Shown: piece after piece, positions 12,101-24,811 of the stretch
Layout of the letters: every line of letters starts with the position of its first letter
Position numbering within the stretch: the stretch's first letter is position 1
Assembly: GCA_026874595.1 (NCBI GenBank)
Contig: CM049308.1
Coordinates: 17,542,001 to 17,606,000 of the forward strand
Reading direction: 5' to 3'
Length of the DNA: 64,000 nt
Source: Sipunculus nudus
Lineage: Eukaryota; Annelida; Sipuncula; Golfingiida; Sipunculidae
Notes under the pieces: generated by a model
Databases searched by the model: none
What the model was told of the DNA's origin: nothing
The model's input: the letters and a program-made list of their open reading frames with translations, nothing else
Translations under genes and position numbers: made by a program

Positions 12101-15100
12101 TCATGGGCATGGAAGACCTTCTGTGTAGGAGTGTTTTGGGGCTCATATATAAAAATTAGGTTAAAGGGGAGAGTATTTGGGCTGTGGTGGATAGGTCAGT
12201 TAGTGCTGCACTGGCCACCTAAAGTTGGATCTTTACCAGGAGGCCACCCCATATTCATCAGCTATTTTAGCGAACCTGTGAGCTTATGCGTTGGTGTGGC
12301 GTCGTCCGGCGTCTGTCATCCGTCGTCTGTCATCCGTCGTCTGTACGTTAACCCATACTATCTTGAAAGCAGCAAGAGTTAGCATCACGAAATTTTATGC
12401 AAAAATTAGTCATCTAAAAAACTCTATAAGATTTTGCTAATTTTTTGGCTATCTGCATTTTCTTAGATTTTATAGGGAAAAAGCTAAAAAAGCTTTAAAA
12501 ATTTTCTTCTCAGAAACTGTTTGGCCAAATTGTCAAATATTTCACAGAAAGATTTCTGGAAAAATCTTTCTAAGTTTGTTCGAATGGTTAAAGTTTGTTT
12601 TTTTTGGTCGAGTTACAGGAAGTTAGTCATCTGTCCAAAAAAGCATACTAAAATTACAATCTCAGAAACGGCTTTAGCTACCATCACCAAATTTTATGCC
12701 AATGTTGGTCACATGAGTTATATCTGAAATTGAGGTGTAGGTGATGCCACCTGCATCGGCCTTTTTTTTGTTTTTAAGACCCTTGATCTAGTCATACCAA
12801 ATTCTTCTACAAGCCCAAATGGTAGTTTCTTGCTGTTAGACAGATACATTTACAATTAAAATAAGTTATTCACATGTGAATCTTGATTCACTCCAATATC
12901 TGATATACTTCCCTTCCTTATGAGCACTTTCAAAGTATTTCCTGTTAAGTCTTATGAGTAAAGTCAAATATTGATAATCATGATTGTTTAACTTACATAA
13001 AGGATCACGACTGTCAAGTTCACCTGTTTGAATGAATTTCACAGTGATTTCAGTGATTTCACTGATAATATTTTTCAGGTCAGGAAATCTCTACGCTATC
13101 TGCTAGGAAATCTATATGACTTTGATAACACCAGCAACCAGGTAGAACCAGCAGATATGCTGCCACAAGATCAGTACATGCTTCATCTTCTAGCTCAGTT
13201 CATCTCCCAGGTAAATGTTACCAGTACATGCTTCATCTTCTAGTTCAGTTCATCTCCCAGGTAAATGTTACCAGTACATGCTTCATCTTCTAGTTCAGTT
13301 CATCTCCCAGGTAAATGTTATCAGTACATGCTTCATCTTCTAGCTCAATTAATCTCCAGGGTAAATGTTATCAGTATATGCTTCATCTTCTAGTTCAGTT
13401 CATCTCCGAGGTAAATGTTATCAGTACATGCTTCATCTTCTAGGTCAGTTCATCTCCCAGGTAAATGTTATCAGTACATGCTTCATTTTCTAGGTCAGTT
13501 CATCTCCCAGGTAAATGTTACCAGTACATGCTTCATCTTCTAGGTCAGTTCATCTCCCAGGTAAATGTTATCAGTACATGCTTCATCTTCTAGGTCAGTT
13601 CATCTCCCAGGTAAATGTTACCAGTACATGCTTCATCTTCTTGCTCAGTTCATCTCCCAGGTAAATGTTATCAGTACATGCTTCATCTTCTAGGTCAGTT
13701 CATCTCCCAGGTAAATGTTATCAGTACATGCTTCATCTTCTAGGTCAGTTCATCTCCCAGGTAAATGTTACCAGTACATGCTTCATCTTCTTGCTCAGTT
13801 CATCTCCCAGGTAAATGTTATCAGTACATGCTTCATCTTCTGGCTTAGTTCATCTCCCAGGTAAATGTTACCAGTACATGCTTCATCTTCTAGTTCAGTT
13901 CATCTACCAGGTAAATGTTATCAGTACATGCTTCATCTTGTAGGTTATTTCATCCTTGAGGTAAATGTTATCAGTTCATGCTTCTCTTGTAGCTTAATTA
14001 ATCTCTGGGTAAATGTTATCAGTACATGCTTCATCTTCTTGCTCAGTTCATCTCCCAGGTAAATGTTATCAGTACATGCTTCATCTTCTAAGTCAGTTCA
14101 TCTTCCTGGTAAATGTTATCAAATCATGTTTCATGTAATCAGTACATGCTTCATCATCTTGCTTAGTTCATGAATGTTATCAACATTTTTATTACCTATA
14201 ATATTTATTATTGAAATTTTTATTCATCATCCCAATTCATATATTAATGTTCAGTGTAAATATATATTGAATCCAGCTCACAGTTACATTATCTAACTGA
14301 CTCTGATTAAGTTGCAGGCTTAAGCTTTAATAAAATAAGTACTGCTTGTATGATATGCCTTTCTTTTTATATGAATGTCCAAGGGCCACTTGTAAATCAT
14401 TTTTTTTCTGATGCTCTAGAAGTAAAATTAAAAGAACACTTAAGCTTTTTAATGATTAATGTCTGTTCAAATAAAAAAGGGTATTTGATATGGTACTGAA
14501 AGGCATTTAAATGTTACTATGTCTTTCCAGGTTACATCCAGTTATGAAGAATTTAATTACGCTAGAGTTTTAATCCTTGCAGAAAAATTCATCAACGCTC
14601 ATGTTTCAAGTTTTTACTGCCATATCACCAAAGACAGGTAAAGGTCATTGATTGTACTCATGGCCATGGCTGAGCTTTTCATTTAGATAACCATGCATGC
14701 ACCAGTATTACAAAATCATTGAATTTTATATTGTAATATACTGAACAACAAACTTGACGGCTAGAAGTTGAGTGCTTTCAAGAGAAATTTATCTGTGAGA
14801 CCAAAGAACAAGCAAGAATACAAAATTAAAGACAAATGGACAAACATACTGACAAACTGACACAAAGTGGAAGACAAGTGACTGGACGATATCATGAAGA
14901 AGGTACAAATAAAGAAAATGAGCTATAGATTGAGGACAACTGACAAAGGGACTGACAAACTGAAGGAGTGGAAGACAGTCGACTAGATCATTTCATAAAG
15001 AGGACAAGGAGGAAGAAAATGAGCCATAGTTTGTGAAGATAAGACTAATATTGACAAAGCTATGAGGGATATAAGTTTTGAACTTGTTTTGATGTTCCTG

Positions 15101-18100
15101 TCCTTGAACTTTGGCATATTTAAAAAATACATATGCAGCTTTGAGAAATTGTTCCGCTATATGATAGGTGTAAGATACAAAGTGATGATGTATGTCAGAG
15201 GCAAGAACAGGCTAGCAGGTGAAATTGAGGACAACTGACAAACAAACAGATATACTAACACAGAGTGGAAGACATGTAACTCGATTTTTTTTATAATGAA
15301 GACAGAGGAAGAAAATGAGCCATAGTTTGTGAAGAGAGGACCAATATTGACAAATTTATGAGGGAAATAAGATTTAAATTTTTTTTTAACTTTGACCTTG
15401 AACTTTGAACTTTTAACAAAATACACTTGGAGCTTCCAGAAATTGTTCAGATTGTGATATAGGTAAGTTACAAAGTGATCCCTGTAGAATGCTATATGTA
15501 AGACACAAGAACCAGCAAGCGGGCAGAATTTGGGACAACTGACAAACAGACAGACATTCTGACAAAGTGACACAAAGTTCAGACCAGATGTTAGACCAGA
15601 ATATTGAGAAGATACAAACAAAGAAAATGAGCCAAAGTGTGTGAAAATATGACCAATATTGACAAAGTTATGATGAAAATAAAATGTTGACATTTTTCGA
15701 TGACCTTGACCTTTGACCTATATTGACCAAAAACAAGAGGCCTCCAGGACTTTTGATTGTCATTCAACTGTGTAAGTTTGAAAGTGAATGTTGCAAAATT
15801 GTGGCCAGTAGAGGTGGGACAAACAAACACAAACATATATGCAACTGAACAACTTGTTTGCAGAAATCTTTGATTTTTCTGCAAGCAATAAAAATAAAAT
15901 AGCATTGTTACATGTGGAGGATTACTGCCATCAGACAATATGTGGGTCATATAGCTGCAGAATTTGTTCTACACCGAAGGTTCTGCTGTGGGGTGTAAGG
16001 TGCCCTGTACATTGTGTAAACATTTTTTGGTAAATATATAGTTTTAATGTTGGGATGAGTGTTATTTGATATTGGCAGACAAATGTGTTTCAGTGTTACT
16101 GTGATATTTTCTTAATGCAACATTGTTTATGTGCCTTGTCTTGTCCTGTGATTTGAACAGCCATGTTATAAAATTGAAAATTGTTGTGGTTATAACATAG
16201 ATTTAGGTGGCTTTTACACCTTCAGTACTGGTCATGAATAGTGAATAACGGTAGCGGTAGGCTTCTTCAAAGGAATGCACTATTATTTTGTATTCAATCA
16301 TATTCCTTTTATATTCAAGATGTTATTGTTAGAGCCTGTCCTGTGTCACATTAGCTTTACTACATTACTACCGGTAGTTATTTTTTTTTTAAGTGCAGGT
16401 CTGCTTTATGAGGCCTTAACTGTTTCTTTGTGAGGCTTTTACAGTTCCCTTTTATCTGTAGCCATTAGTTTATATATTTTAGGTTGTACTGCGAGGTTCC
16501 TGACAGCTTTGCTCGTCGATCAGCACAGACAGTTATTTATCACCTTCTTCACAATGTCACCATCATCCTCGCCCCAATCATCCCCCACCTGACTGAAGAG
16601 GTCTTCAGCTTCATCACGCACAAAGGTTTGTATCAGCATTCCTCATGTTATGGAACAACTACCAACTGGTGGTTGGCCATTAGGTTGTTGCATGAATAGA
16701 GCAAACTGCTTTGAATAATTTAGTATAAAGACAACATCTTAATTTTCATTTAAAATTAAGTTGATTAATTGATTAGTAATTTGGCAAGACTTTATTTTAT
16801 TTCTCACACCACATACTTCAAATGCTTTATTTTAGTAGCATCTTACAGATGGATTTCTGGTGAATTGGATGGTTATAAAAGAAGCAATGGGTAATTTATG
16901 TAAACAATAGCGCCATTTCATGGATACAGGAAATTGAGGGGGGGGGGGGGGGGGTCAGGAGGGAAGTATCATCACAGACACTTTTGCACTCAAGTGTACC
17001 ATTGTAAAAGTGTAATTGTTACAAAGGGCTAGCACATTATTATATTGAAACATATCCTCCTTTTCTACAATTAGTTTCAAATTAATTATATCAATTAATA
17101 ATTAATTATATTAACTAAAAATATCCCCCTGTTGGTGCTTTATAAACTTGAATAATAAAATTTATGTTCTTCTGTTGGTAAAACCAATACACGATGACTG
17201 AACATTTCCTTTCAATACAGACAATGTAGTTGAATTAAGAAATTTGACAAAACAAAACTTTTGCAGATGTTGACAGTATTTTCAAGACAAGCTGGTGTAA
17301 GCAGGTTGATAAGTGGACAGCGCCAGACTTGGAAGAAATCTTTGACTTGACTTTCATCTTGAAAGATGCCTTTTATGGTACCATTGGAACAGAGAACCCA
17401 CTGGAGTTTGACTTAGTCTTCAGTTTACAGGACCATGCCTTCAAAAGGATAAAGGTAAAACAATCTATGTACATTATACTTATATTGCACCTATGGGGCT
17501 CAGTATGTCTCAAGAACTTATTACATATCATATGTTTTCAATAAAGCAAAAATAAATATTATTCTTTTGAGTTAAAAAGGACCAAAAACAATATTTTCCC
17601 AGTGTTTATGTATTGTATTGAAGTTTGTTTTTCAGATATGCTTTGAAAAGTATCTATATTTGCCATGAATTATGGGAATCTTAGAAAACTTGGATACTAA
17701 TGAAATTTTGTGTTGACTGGGTATGGAAATATCTATATTGATCTAAAATCTTTCTAGTGGTCTTTCAATTAAAGCACAGAGGTTTGGAGTTGGTACTCAA
17801 TGCAGTCCTGCCATTTTCCCCTTTTACCTTCTCAGGTCAGAAATTTTTTTTGCCTGCATACTATACTTTTTAGCTCAGCTGACTGTAAGTCATCTGAGCT
17901 ATAGCGATCACTCTTTGTCTGTCCGGCCGTCTGTCTGTTAACAGGGCACAAATCGTAACCACTGGACTGAGAACCTTGTAACTTGGGATTCTGAGAGGTC
18001 CATGAAAATTCTCCTTGGAAACCAGAAATTAGGTCTCTGTTACCCATATCCTTCGAGCTATGGGGCCCCAAAGTACCCCCCAGAAAAGTAAAAAATTTCA

Positions 18101-21100
18101 TACAAAAACTTCAATATCTCATTAACTACTTCACTGATGGTCATGATTTTTGGCATACATATTGATCATGAGATGTTCCATCACTTCCTGCAGACTGGTA
18201 GCGCCACCTGTATTTTTCGAATTTTTACGAATTTTTTTCTCTATTTTTGAGACCTTTAAAAATGTGAACATCTGTTAACAAGGCACAAATCGTAAAGACT
18301 GGACCTAGAATCTTAATTCTTGACACACTGAGAGGTCCATGAAAAATCTCCTTGGAAACCAGAAATTAGGTCTCTGTTACCCATATTCTTCAAGCTATGG
18401 GGCCCCAAAGTACCCCCAAGAATAGTAAAAAATTTCATACAAAAACTTCAATATCTCAATAACTACATCACTGATGGTCATGATTTTTGGCATACATATT
18501 GATCATGAGAAGTTCCATCAGTTCCTGTAGACTGGTGGCGCCACCTTTATTGTTTGATTTTTTTTTACAATTTTTTCCTCTATTTTTGAGACCTTTAAGG
18601 ATGCTGTCATCTGTTACCGTGGCACAAATCATAACGACTGGACCTAGAATCTTCATTCTCAACACACTGAGAGACCTATGAAAAGTCTCCTTGGAAACCA
18701 GAAATTAGGTCTCTGTTACCCATATCCTTCGAGCTATGGGGCCCCAAAGTACCCCCCAGAATAGTCAAAAGTTTCATTCAAAAATGATTTTTGGCATACG
18801 TATTGATCATGGAGTGTTTCATAAAGACTGGACCTAGAATCTTCATTCTTGACACACAGGGAGACCCATGAAAAGTCTCCATGGAATCCTGAAATAAGGT
18901 CTCTGTTACCCATATTCTTTTAGCTGTATGACACCAAAATACCCCCCCCCCCCCCCCCCAGAATAATGGAAAATTTGATGCAAAAACTGCAGTATCTCAA
19001 TAACTACAACACGATTTTTCTGAAACTTACACCAATTATCAGGTCACATGTGAATTGGTGCCTAACCAGTTTGCGTTGACCTCTGACCTTTCCTGTCTGC
19101 CCAGTATCCATTTGTGCGTCTGTTTCATCACATAAACCCTCATATCTCAGGAGCCGTTTGACCGATCAGGAAATAAAATTTATACAAATGTAGCCCTTGG
19201 ATAGCTTTATAACATACACAATAAATGGTGGTGCCACCTGTAACCCTGTTTGCACAGTGTCCATCTGTTCATCTGCCTTGCGTTAAAATCACTCATATCT
19301 CTGCAGTCAATGACTAATTCACCTGAAATCTGGTATGCTTATACATCCTGGATAGCTTTCTTGATTTTATGACAGGTGGCACCACCTATATTCACGTTCA
19401 CGCTGCAGACATCCAAGCTCATAACTCGGGAACCGTTTGACCTATCAGGAAATAAAATTTATACAAATGTAGCCCTTGGATAGCTTCAAAACATACACAA
19501 AAAATGGTGGTGCCACCTGTAACCATGTTTGCACAGTGTCCATCTGTTCATCTGCCTTGGGTTAAAATCACTCATATCTCTGCAGTGAATTGACTAATTC
19601 TCCTGAAATTCAGCATGCGTATACATCCTGGATAGCTTTCTTGATTTTATGACAGGTGGCGCCACCTTCATTCACGTTCACGCTGATGACATCCAAGCTC
19701 ATATCTCAGGAACCGTTTGACCGATCAGGAAATAAAATTTATACAAATGTAGCCCTTGGATAGCTTTATAACATACACAAAAAATGGTGGCGCCACCTGT
19801 AACCATGTTTGCACAGTGTCCATCTGTTCATCTGCCTTGGGTTAAAATCACTCATATCTCTGCAGTGAATTGACTAATTCACCTGAAATTCAGCATGCGT
19901 ATACATCCTGGATAGCTTTCTTGATTTTATGACAGGTGGCGCCACCTACATTCACGTTCACGCTGATGACATCCAAGCTCATATCTCAGGAACCGTTTGA
20001 CCGATCAGGAAATAAAATTTATACAAATGTAGCCTTTGGATAGTTTTATAACATACACAAAAAATGGTGGCGCCACCTGTAACCATGTTTGCACAGTGTC
20101 CATCTGTTCATCTGCCTTGGGTTAAAATCACTCATATCTCTGCAGTGAATTTACTAATTCTCCTGAAATTCGGCATGCATATACATCCTGGATAGCTTTC
20201 TTGATTTTATGACAGGTGGCTCTACCTACACTATAGTTTACGCTGCAGACATCCAAGCTCATATCTCGGGAACCGTTTGACTGATTGGGCCAAAATTTTG
20301 CATGTGTATAGATCTCACATAGGTCTTTATCATACACAAAACTGTAGGGGCCACCTGCAACCATTTTTGCACATTTTGCACAGCGTCTGTCTGTTTGTCT
20401 GCTGAGGCCTAAAAATCACTCATTTCTCTGTAGTGGTTTGACATAACTGCCTAAAATTTTGCAGGTTTATACATCCTGGAAAGCTTTCTTGATTTTATGA
20501 CAGGTGGCGCCACCTAAATTCTAGTTAACGCTGCACTCATCCAAGCTCATATCTCAGGAATTGTTTGACTAATTGGGCCAAAATTGTGTATGTGTTTAGA
20601 TCTCACATAGATCTTTATCATACACAAAACTGGAGGGGCCACCTGCAACCATTTTTGCACAGCGTCTGTCTGTTTGTCTGCCGTGGGCTATAATCATTAA
20701 TACACATGTAGTGGTTTGACTTTTCTGCCTAAAATTTTGCATATGTATACAACTTGAACAGCTTTCTGGATTTGTAGTAGCTGGCACAACCTACATACAC
20801 ATTCAGGCTGCAGACATTCATGCTAATATGCAACATACCTCACTCTATTTCCCCTTGCCACTCAATCCATGCCTCACTTCACCCGTTCCACTCTGATTTT
20901 GGCGGATACACATAGTCACTTGTGGGCTACCCATGTTCTAGTTTTTAAAGTTTACACATTTTTTCTCTATTTATAGATATATTAATACAGACTTAATCTT
21001 GGCCTGTAGGTTAATCTGTTTAATGCTTCAGTTGAATGAGTATATACTACCATTCTGGTGATAAAATTTCCTTTTGTGAATCTCTTCCCAGTCAGCTGAG

Positions 21101-22504
21101 CGCCATGACCCATGGGTCACTTGTTACTGTTTCAACTCACCTCTTCAGCACCGTAGAATTTTTTCATGGACTTACATTGATTTTTTACTCTCGTTGAGCC
21201 ATTTATGGGAATTCTCCCCCAAACATTGTTTGTAATGTTTTTACTTCAAAACTGGTCATTCTTCATTTTCTCTGAGTACACTTTTATCCCTTAATTCAGT
21301 TATTTTATTATGCACACACATTTGATAGTAGGCTTTATGACATTAAAGGGTAACCTTTTCAGGCAAGGTATGATCTTGTTAGTGCATATTCCCAGATAAA
21401 CACAAGAATTAATTATCTCTTCCATTCTTCAAGACTCATCTAAAAATTTCTTGGAAAACTATCTATTACTTTTTTGGATATTCTTACTTTTGAGATACAG
21501 ACAGGAAAATAATGACAGATGTGTATAATAAGATGTGGCTGACACTAGTGTAACTGTAATAACCAGGTGCTCCAGACAGACATGACTGGAATCAGCTCTC
21601 CGCTGGCGGAGGTGTTACAGGCAGCAAGTGTCACCATCCTCTCCAGGCCACCGCTGGTCATCCCTGATGACTCAGAGCCAGTAGAGGGCAGAATCAACAT
21701 CAAACTACAAGGTATTATACCATACACACAGCTATTCAGCCATCTGTTAGATCTTCTCATTTTTCTGTACTTGAGTACGCGAAGTTTTACTAATTCTAAC
21801 CCATAAGCAGAGTTCAAAATCAGGTCTTTAGATTTCATGTAGGCCTACTTACTTATCTACAGTCTCACATCTCGAGTCATTATACATTCAGAAGAACCTG
21901 TAACATTGGATGTCACACTGAAGAAAAAGTGCCATGAATCCAGTCTGTACATACTATTATCTGTTGAAATGGAATTTTAAAGAGTTCACATGGCAACAAG
22001 TACTGGAGTCTAAGTTTGGTAATTATATGCTGTTCTGAAAGTATCTACTCATTTTAGCCTATGAAAATATCCATATATTATATTCAGCCAAGCTCCATTG
22101 GTCACATTTTATAGTTTGTGTGATACAGATCATTTATACACTGTTGATTTTATTGTTTTCTCTGAACTGAGGTCCATTGGCTAAGTGGCAATTGTGTTAT
22201 TATATGTTCTTCATTACAGTATCGTGACAGTCTCTCCTCTGTTAATACCAGTATGTCCATTAAATTATATTCAACAGCATTTACTTGGCCACATGGTGTA
22301 TTTATCAGAAGTAATTTACAAACCAGTACTATCTTTGTTGATGTGTATATTACAGATGGCTCTGTTAAAGAGGAACACTACTTAATGCTCCTGCTACCCT
22401 CTATGGCCTACATCTGTGAGCGCTGCCGACGTTACACGTCAGAAGCTTACGGGAAACCTTGTGGGCGATGTTTGGATGTCATGGCCCAAGGCTGGGCAGA
22501 CTGA
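895..22504 (+). CDS. IARS2: Mitochondrial isoleucyl-tRNA synthetase, 3' part (12 exons)
   Basis: Class I aminoacyl-tRNA synthetase that charges mitochondrial tRNA-Ile with isoleucine in the matrix. Exons seen: 895-1055, 1969-2071, 3054-3147, 4076-4184, 5866-5968, 11457-11573, 13079-13210, 14531-14637, 16483-16625, 17267-17454, 21567-21711, 22356-22504. All have AG acceptors and GT donors, and the phases join into one 516-codon frame ending in TGA. Diagnostic motifs are [44 protein letters not shown] and a C-terminal CxxC...CxxC zinc site. The mitochondrial-type IARS2 is preferred over the cytosolic IARS1 because the C-terminal anticodon-binding region and terminal zinc finger follow the bacterial/mitochondrial layout. 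Start codon, transit peptide and the first half of the protein lie upstream of base 1; base 895 is an internal exon start. The gene converges on RAB3GAP2. Confidence 0.95.
1182..1606. mobile_element. Family F small TIR element, copy 1
   Basis: It starts GTTGCCTCTTTGTTCCC and ends with TTGCAAATATAAAGCCGAC, whose reverse complement resembles the start (GTYGGCTTTxTxTT). The interior is shared with 32697-33149 (ATAAGACxxCACATCT, TATGTTATYCATAA, GATTGATxAATTAAATAA). It lies in an IARS2 intron. Confidence 0.55.
4330..4675 (+). repeat. Decayed family A fragment
   Basis: It contains TTTGGCATGTTTATCCGTCTTGGATAGC-like sequence (compare the A unit), then CATGCCTTACTTTTTTACCC and a terminal ACCCGTATTCTAGTT, matching the A tail order. 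It is strongly diverged. Confidence 0.45.
6044..6107. repeat. (TA)n microsatellite
   Basis: About 64 bases of alternating TA directly adjoin the left end of the TA-flanked element at 6108. Confidence 0.95.
6108..7381. mobile_element. Pogo/Tigger-like non-autonomous DNA transposon
   Basis: The left end CAGTAAAACCC and the right end ..GGGATTTCACTG are inverted repeats, extending into CTGGGGCGGACACC versus its complement near the right end (GTCCACCCCAGAGG). The flanks are TA at 6106-6107 and 7382-7383, the Tc1/mariner-superfamily target duplication. CAGTxxAACC termini are typical of the pogo/Tigger group. The 1.27-kb interior has no long frame, so it needs a transposase from elsewhere. Confidence 0.75.
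8162..10990 (+). mobile_element. Family B tandem-core elements (two heads, two tails)
   Basis: Heads at 8162 and 9203 start with AGCTCAxCTGAC, a 5-base loop, then GTCATCTGAGCT. Cores consist of ~345-bp units with GTTAACAGGGCACAAATCGT, ACCCATATTCTTCxAGCTAT and CAGACAGGTAGCGCCATCT. Tails end near 10430 and 10990 with GTCAGCTGAGCG, TGACCCATxGGTCA and CTTGTT. The head arm GCTCAGCTGAC is the reverse complement of the tail's GTCAGCTGAGC. No coding potential is seen. The layout resembles the HINE/pearl-type Helentron derivatives of bivalves; that class is an inference. Confidence 0.7.
12260..12775 (+). mobile_element. Family C element, forward copy
   Basis: It opens TTTTAGCGAACCTGTGAGCTTATG, then GTCGTCCG-type Pu/Py triplet repeats. 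It continues through blocks ending TTACAGGAAGTTAGTCATCTG, TCTCAGAAACGGCTTTAGCT and GTGATGCCACCTGCAT. The reverse complement of 45895-46435 has the same blocks in the same order, which defines the family. Confidence 0.65.
13171..14178 (+). repeat. 50-bp minisatellite built from an IARS2 exon/intron junction
   Basis: Each unit is 40 bases of the end of the IARS2 exon 13079-13210 (TCAGTACATGCTTCATCTTC...CATCTCCCAG) followed by 10 bases of intron (GTAAATGTTA). GTAAATG recurs at 13211, 13261, 13311 and so on every 50 bases to 13961, then at about 14009, 14059 and 14109 (19 in all), with decay at the far end. The first junction is the authentic donor. Confidence 0.95.
14790..15840. repeat. Diverged ~300-bp tandem repeats in an IARS2 intron
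   Basis: The landmark AATATTGACAAA recurs at about 15050, 15344 and 15655. GAAAATGAGCCAWAGT and GACAAACTGACACAAAGTGG recur with the same spacing. About 3.5 diverged units are present. Minus-strand open frames across it are not supported as genes. Confidence 0.7.
17872..21125 (+). mobile_element. Family B element interrupted by family A
   Basis: The head AGCTCAGCTGAC begins at 17872. Three B units follow, to about 19011. The B tail resumes at 20941 (TTTTAAAGTTTACACATT) and ends at 21125 with CAGCTGAGCG, TGACCCATGGGTCA and CTTGTT. The tail matches 10250-10430 throughout. Confidence 0.7.
19012..20940 (+). mobile_element. Family A element, nested in family B
   Basis: The head (TGAAACTTACACCAATTATC...CACATGTGAATTGGT) is followed by about six 280-bp units (GTTTGACC at about 19435, 19714, 19994, 20274) and the shared tail ending TACCCATGTTCTAGT. 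Units carry GGTGGCGCCACCT flanked by TGACA and ACATTCACG. No protein is encoded. Confidence 0.78.
22356..22504 (+). other. IARS2: IARS2 last coding exon with zinc-finger tail
   Basis: The split codon G|AT joins this exon to 21711. It encodes 49 codons including TGA. Cysteine pairs CERC and CGRC, about 11 residues apart (visible residues 488/491 and 503/506), form the C-terminal zinc-binding finger known from bacterial and mitochondrial isoleucyl-tRNA synthetases. The protein ends ten residues after the last cysteine. Confidence 0.93.
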
Positions 22505-22640
22505 TGCTTAGATACACACCTAGGCAATATACATCTTGCTCATATCCAAGTGATCTTGAAGTATTCTGTGGTATTTTTGTTATAATATTTTATTTTTACT
22601 TTGGTGCTTGCAGTACAGTTCATAAAATGATTACTGCAAG

Positions 22641-22646
22641 AATAAA
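22641..22646 (+). terminator. Candidate IARS2 polyadenylation signal
   Basis: AATAAA lies 137 bases downstream of the IARS2 stop and is the first canonical hexamer after it. Actual use is not shown by the sequence. Confidence 0.4.
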
Positions 22647-24811
22647 AACGGAGCAATGTGATAATTAAGTACAAATATGGATATATATACACTACTGAAG
22701 ATGACCTGTGCAAGATTATAGAATGGTCTGAAAATGAAACAAGCTGAAGTTCTTTTCATTTTGAAGAAGAGACTCTGTAATTGTGGGTTAGTACCCCACT
22801 GTGAAAATGGCCATGAGGTCACTATGCTAATAGCCTGGATATCTTGTATTTGTTAGTTTACACCAGTGTTACTAAAACAAGAGAAAAGGCAGAATATGGC
22901 GAATAGAGAACATATTCCTGACATTGATCAAACATTTATATTATTTAAAATTATTAAAATAGTACATTTTAAATGTTCACGTACAGATTCAAAGAATTAG
23001 AAATGGAAACAAGTGGTTCCATTAAATGAAAAATCTGACCCAGAACATACCCAACTGATATAAGGGAGGGTTGTAAAGGCCAGGTTTCCCAGGGACTGAC
23101 ATAACCTGTTTTTTTTTTTTTAAGAAAGCATTTTTCTGAAAACATGCCTTTCCATCAGTTTCCTCTGATTAGTCACAGCCAGTTTACATTTGTCTGATGT
23201 TGTGACCATTATTTCTGTATCCCACCAACCATCCCCTATGTAGTCGAATACCCAAGGGTACGTAGGACTTGTCCTAATGGGGGATTCTCATCCCTGAAAT
23301 CCCTGGTTTCTAATCCCTGAAATAGTTATTGTTAAAAACATGCAATCCATAAAGACTTTAATTTTATTTCATCATTAACTGGACTAATGATTTTCTTTAA
23401 TGGCAGGACAGTTGCTGAAAACTGCTCCTCAAGGGTCTGATTTCTTGCCATGATATAAATATCTGCTCTAAGGATATTCCATTCATATATATTAAGTCAT
23501 GGTTGTTTAAAATATTGTTCTTCTTCCAGGAGTGAATTATGAAAAATTACTTGAAAAGATCCACAACTGATGCAGCAGGATTATGCACATCCTGTTTATG
23601 GGAACCAAAAAATTGTCATTTAAACTCTTGTATCTTTAAATAACATCAAGGCTTGTGCATCATTAGTATTTCCAAACTGTTTTTATGTGGTTTATACAGA
23701 CAGTGAAAACTTCCAACCATAACCTGTCTTATGATATTTTGTACTTTTTAAGCTGTACATATCATACCAGGTAACTTATTAAACAGTGCCTATACTGGAC
23801 AGCTTCAAGTGTTATTGGTATATCTTTTCTTTATGAGTTAATTGAGAGGTTCTGTGGTAAATATTTACATACATCATTAAAATATATTGTTTTTCATTTC
23901 ATTTATTTTTTTGCAAAAAAAGCTGTTGTGTGGGACCAGCATGAGAAAAATGTGCTTCAGTGGCTATAATTTATTCATTGTGTCCACATAATGACACAGA
24001 AATCTTTGAAATCACTGAAGGGAACAGTGTGGAACAAAGGAATGGTGAGCACCCATTTGTCTGCCTGTTCAAAATATTATGGTGTTGGCACAATCACATT
24101 GGCACTTCTTGATCCATCGACTTCTGCTGCTTTTTCATATATGAAGGAATAAAATGATGACAGTGCTCAATTTGAAGAATTTAGTGCCTGGCATACAGCA
24201 GCCTAAATGGTCATACACGTTAGCTTGATTTACTGCTTCTTAAGGGTCCAGACACACCTGAGCTATGATAGCTGACTGTGAGTAGGCCTATTTGACATAA
24301 AAGCAGATGCATTACGATAAGACTATCCCACAAACATCACACAACCACTAATGACCACCTTCTGCTCATCCAGTGACTTGTCCTATGACCAGCATAAGAC
24401 TATTGATGACAATTTTGTGACTGGTCATGTGACAGTCTTGCGACTATCATCAGACCACCTTTATTTCTGATTGCTGGTCTTAAGAGGCATATTGTTGGTT
24501 GCGACTGGGAAAGACCATTGTAAGATTTCGCATGAGTCTGCCACAGCTTAAAGATGACTTCAGATTTACTTTGAATACCCTTACCCATGCCGGTCAAAGG
24601 GAAATTGCTGTGCAGGTTCAAAGATAAACTTACAATCAACTTTCCAAGTGTTATCTTTTGTGACCACTAGTGAACACCCGTGACTTGTTATGCAATTGTT
24701 TTACAGCTTCCCACAAGTACAGGTCATATTTATAGACAACTGGGGGTATCCCCTAGTGTAACCACTGATTTAGACTGATCAAATCTAGTGCTCTGAAGAA
24801 CACTAGCTCAC

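Larger units (their letters stand above)
11457..21711 (+). other. IARS2: IARS2 anticodon-binding-domain exons
   Basis: Six exons (11457-11573, 13079-13210, 14531-14637, 16483-16625, 17267-17454, 21567-21711) encode the end of the catalytic domain (GADVLRWW) and the helical anticodon-binding domain. Recognisable family segments are [31 protein letters not shown] and [12 protein letters not shown]. The exon ending at 13210 is followed immediately by a 50-bp tandem array built from its own 3' end. The introns on either side are long (5.5, 1.5, 1.3, 1.8, 0.6 and 4.1 kb) and hold most of the repeats in this half of the window. Confidence 0.92.

Noticed and set aside
13171-14178. CRISPR-like regular array
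   Set aside because: Units are contiguous 50-bp tandem copies without unique spacers, derived from an IARS2 exon junction in an animal genome.
15157-15950. Two long minus-strand frames (178 and 119 residues)
   Set aside because: They cover diverged ~300-bp tandem repeats and repeat the same phrases; consistent with shadows of the repeat.
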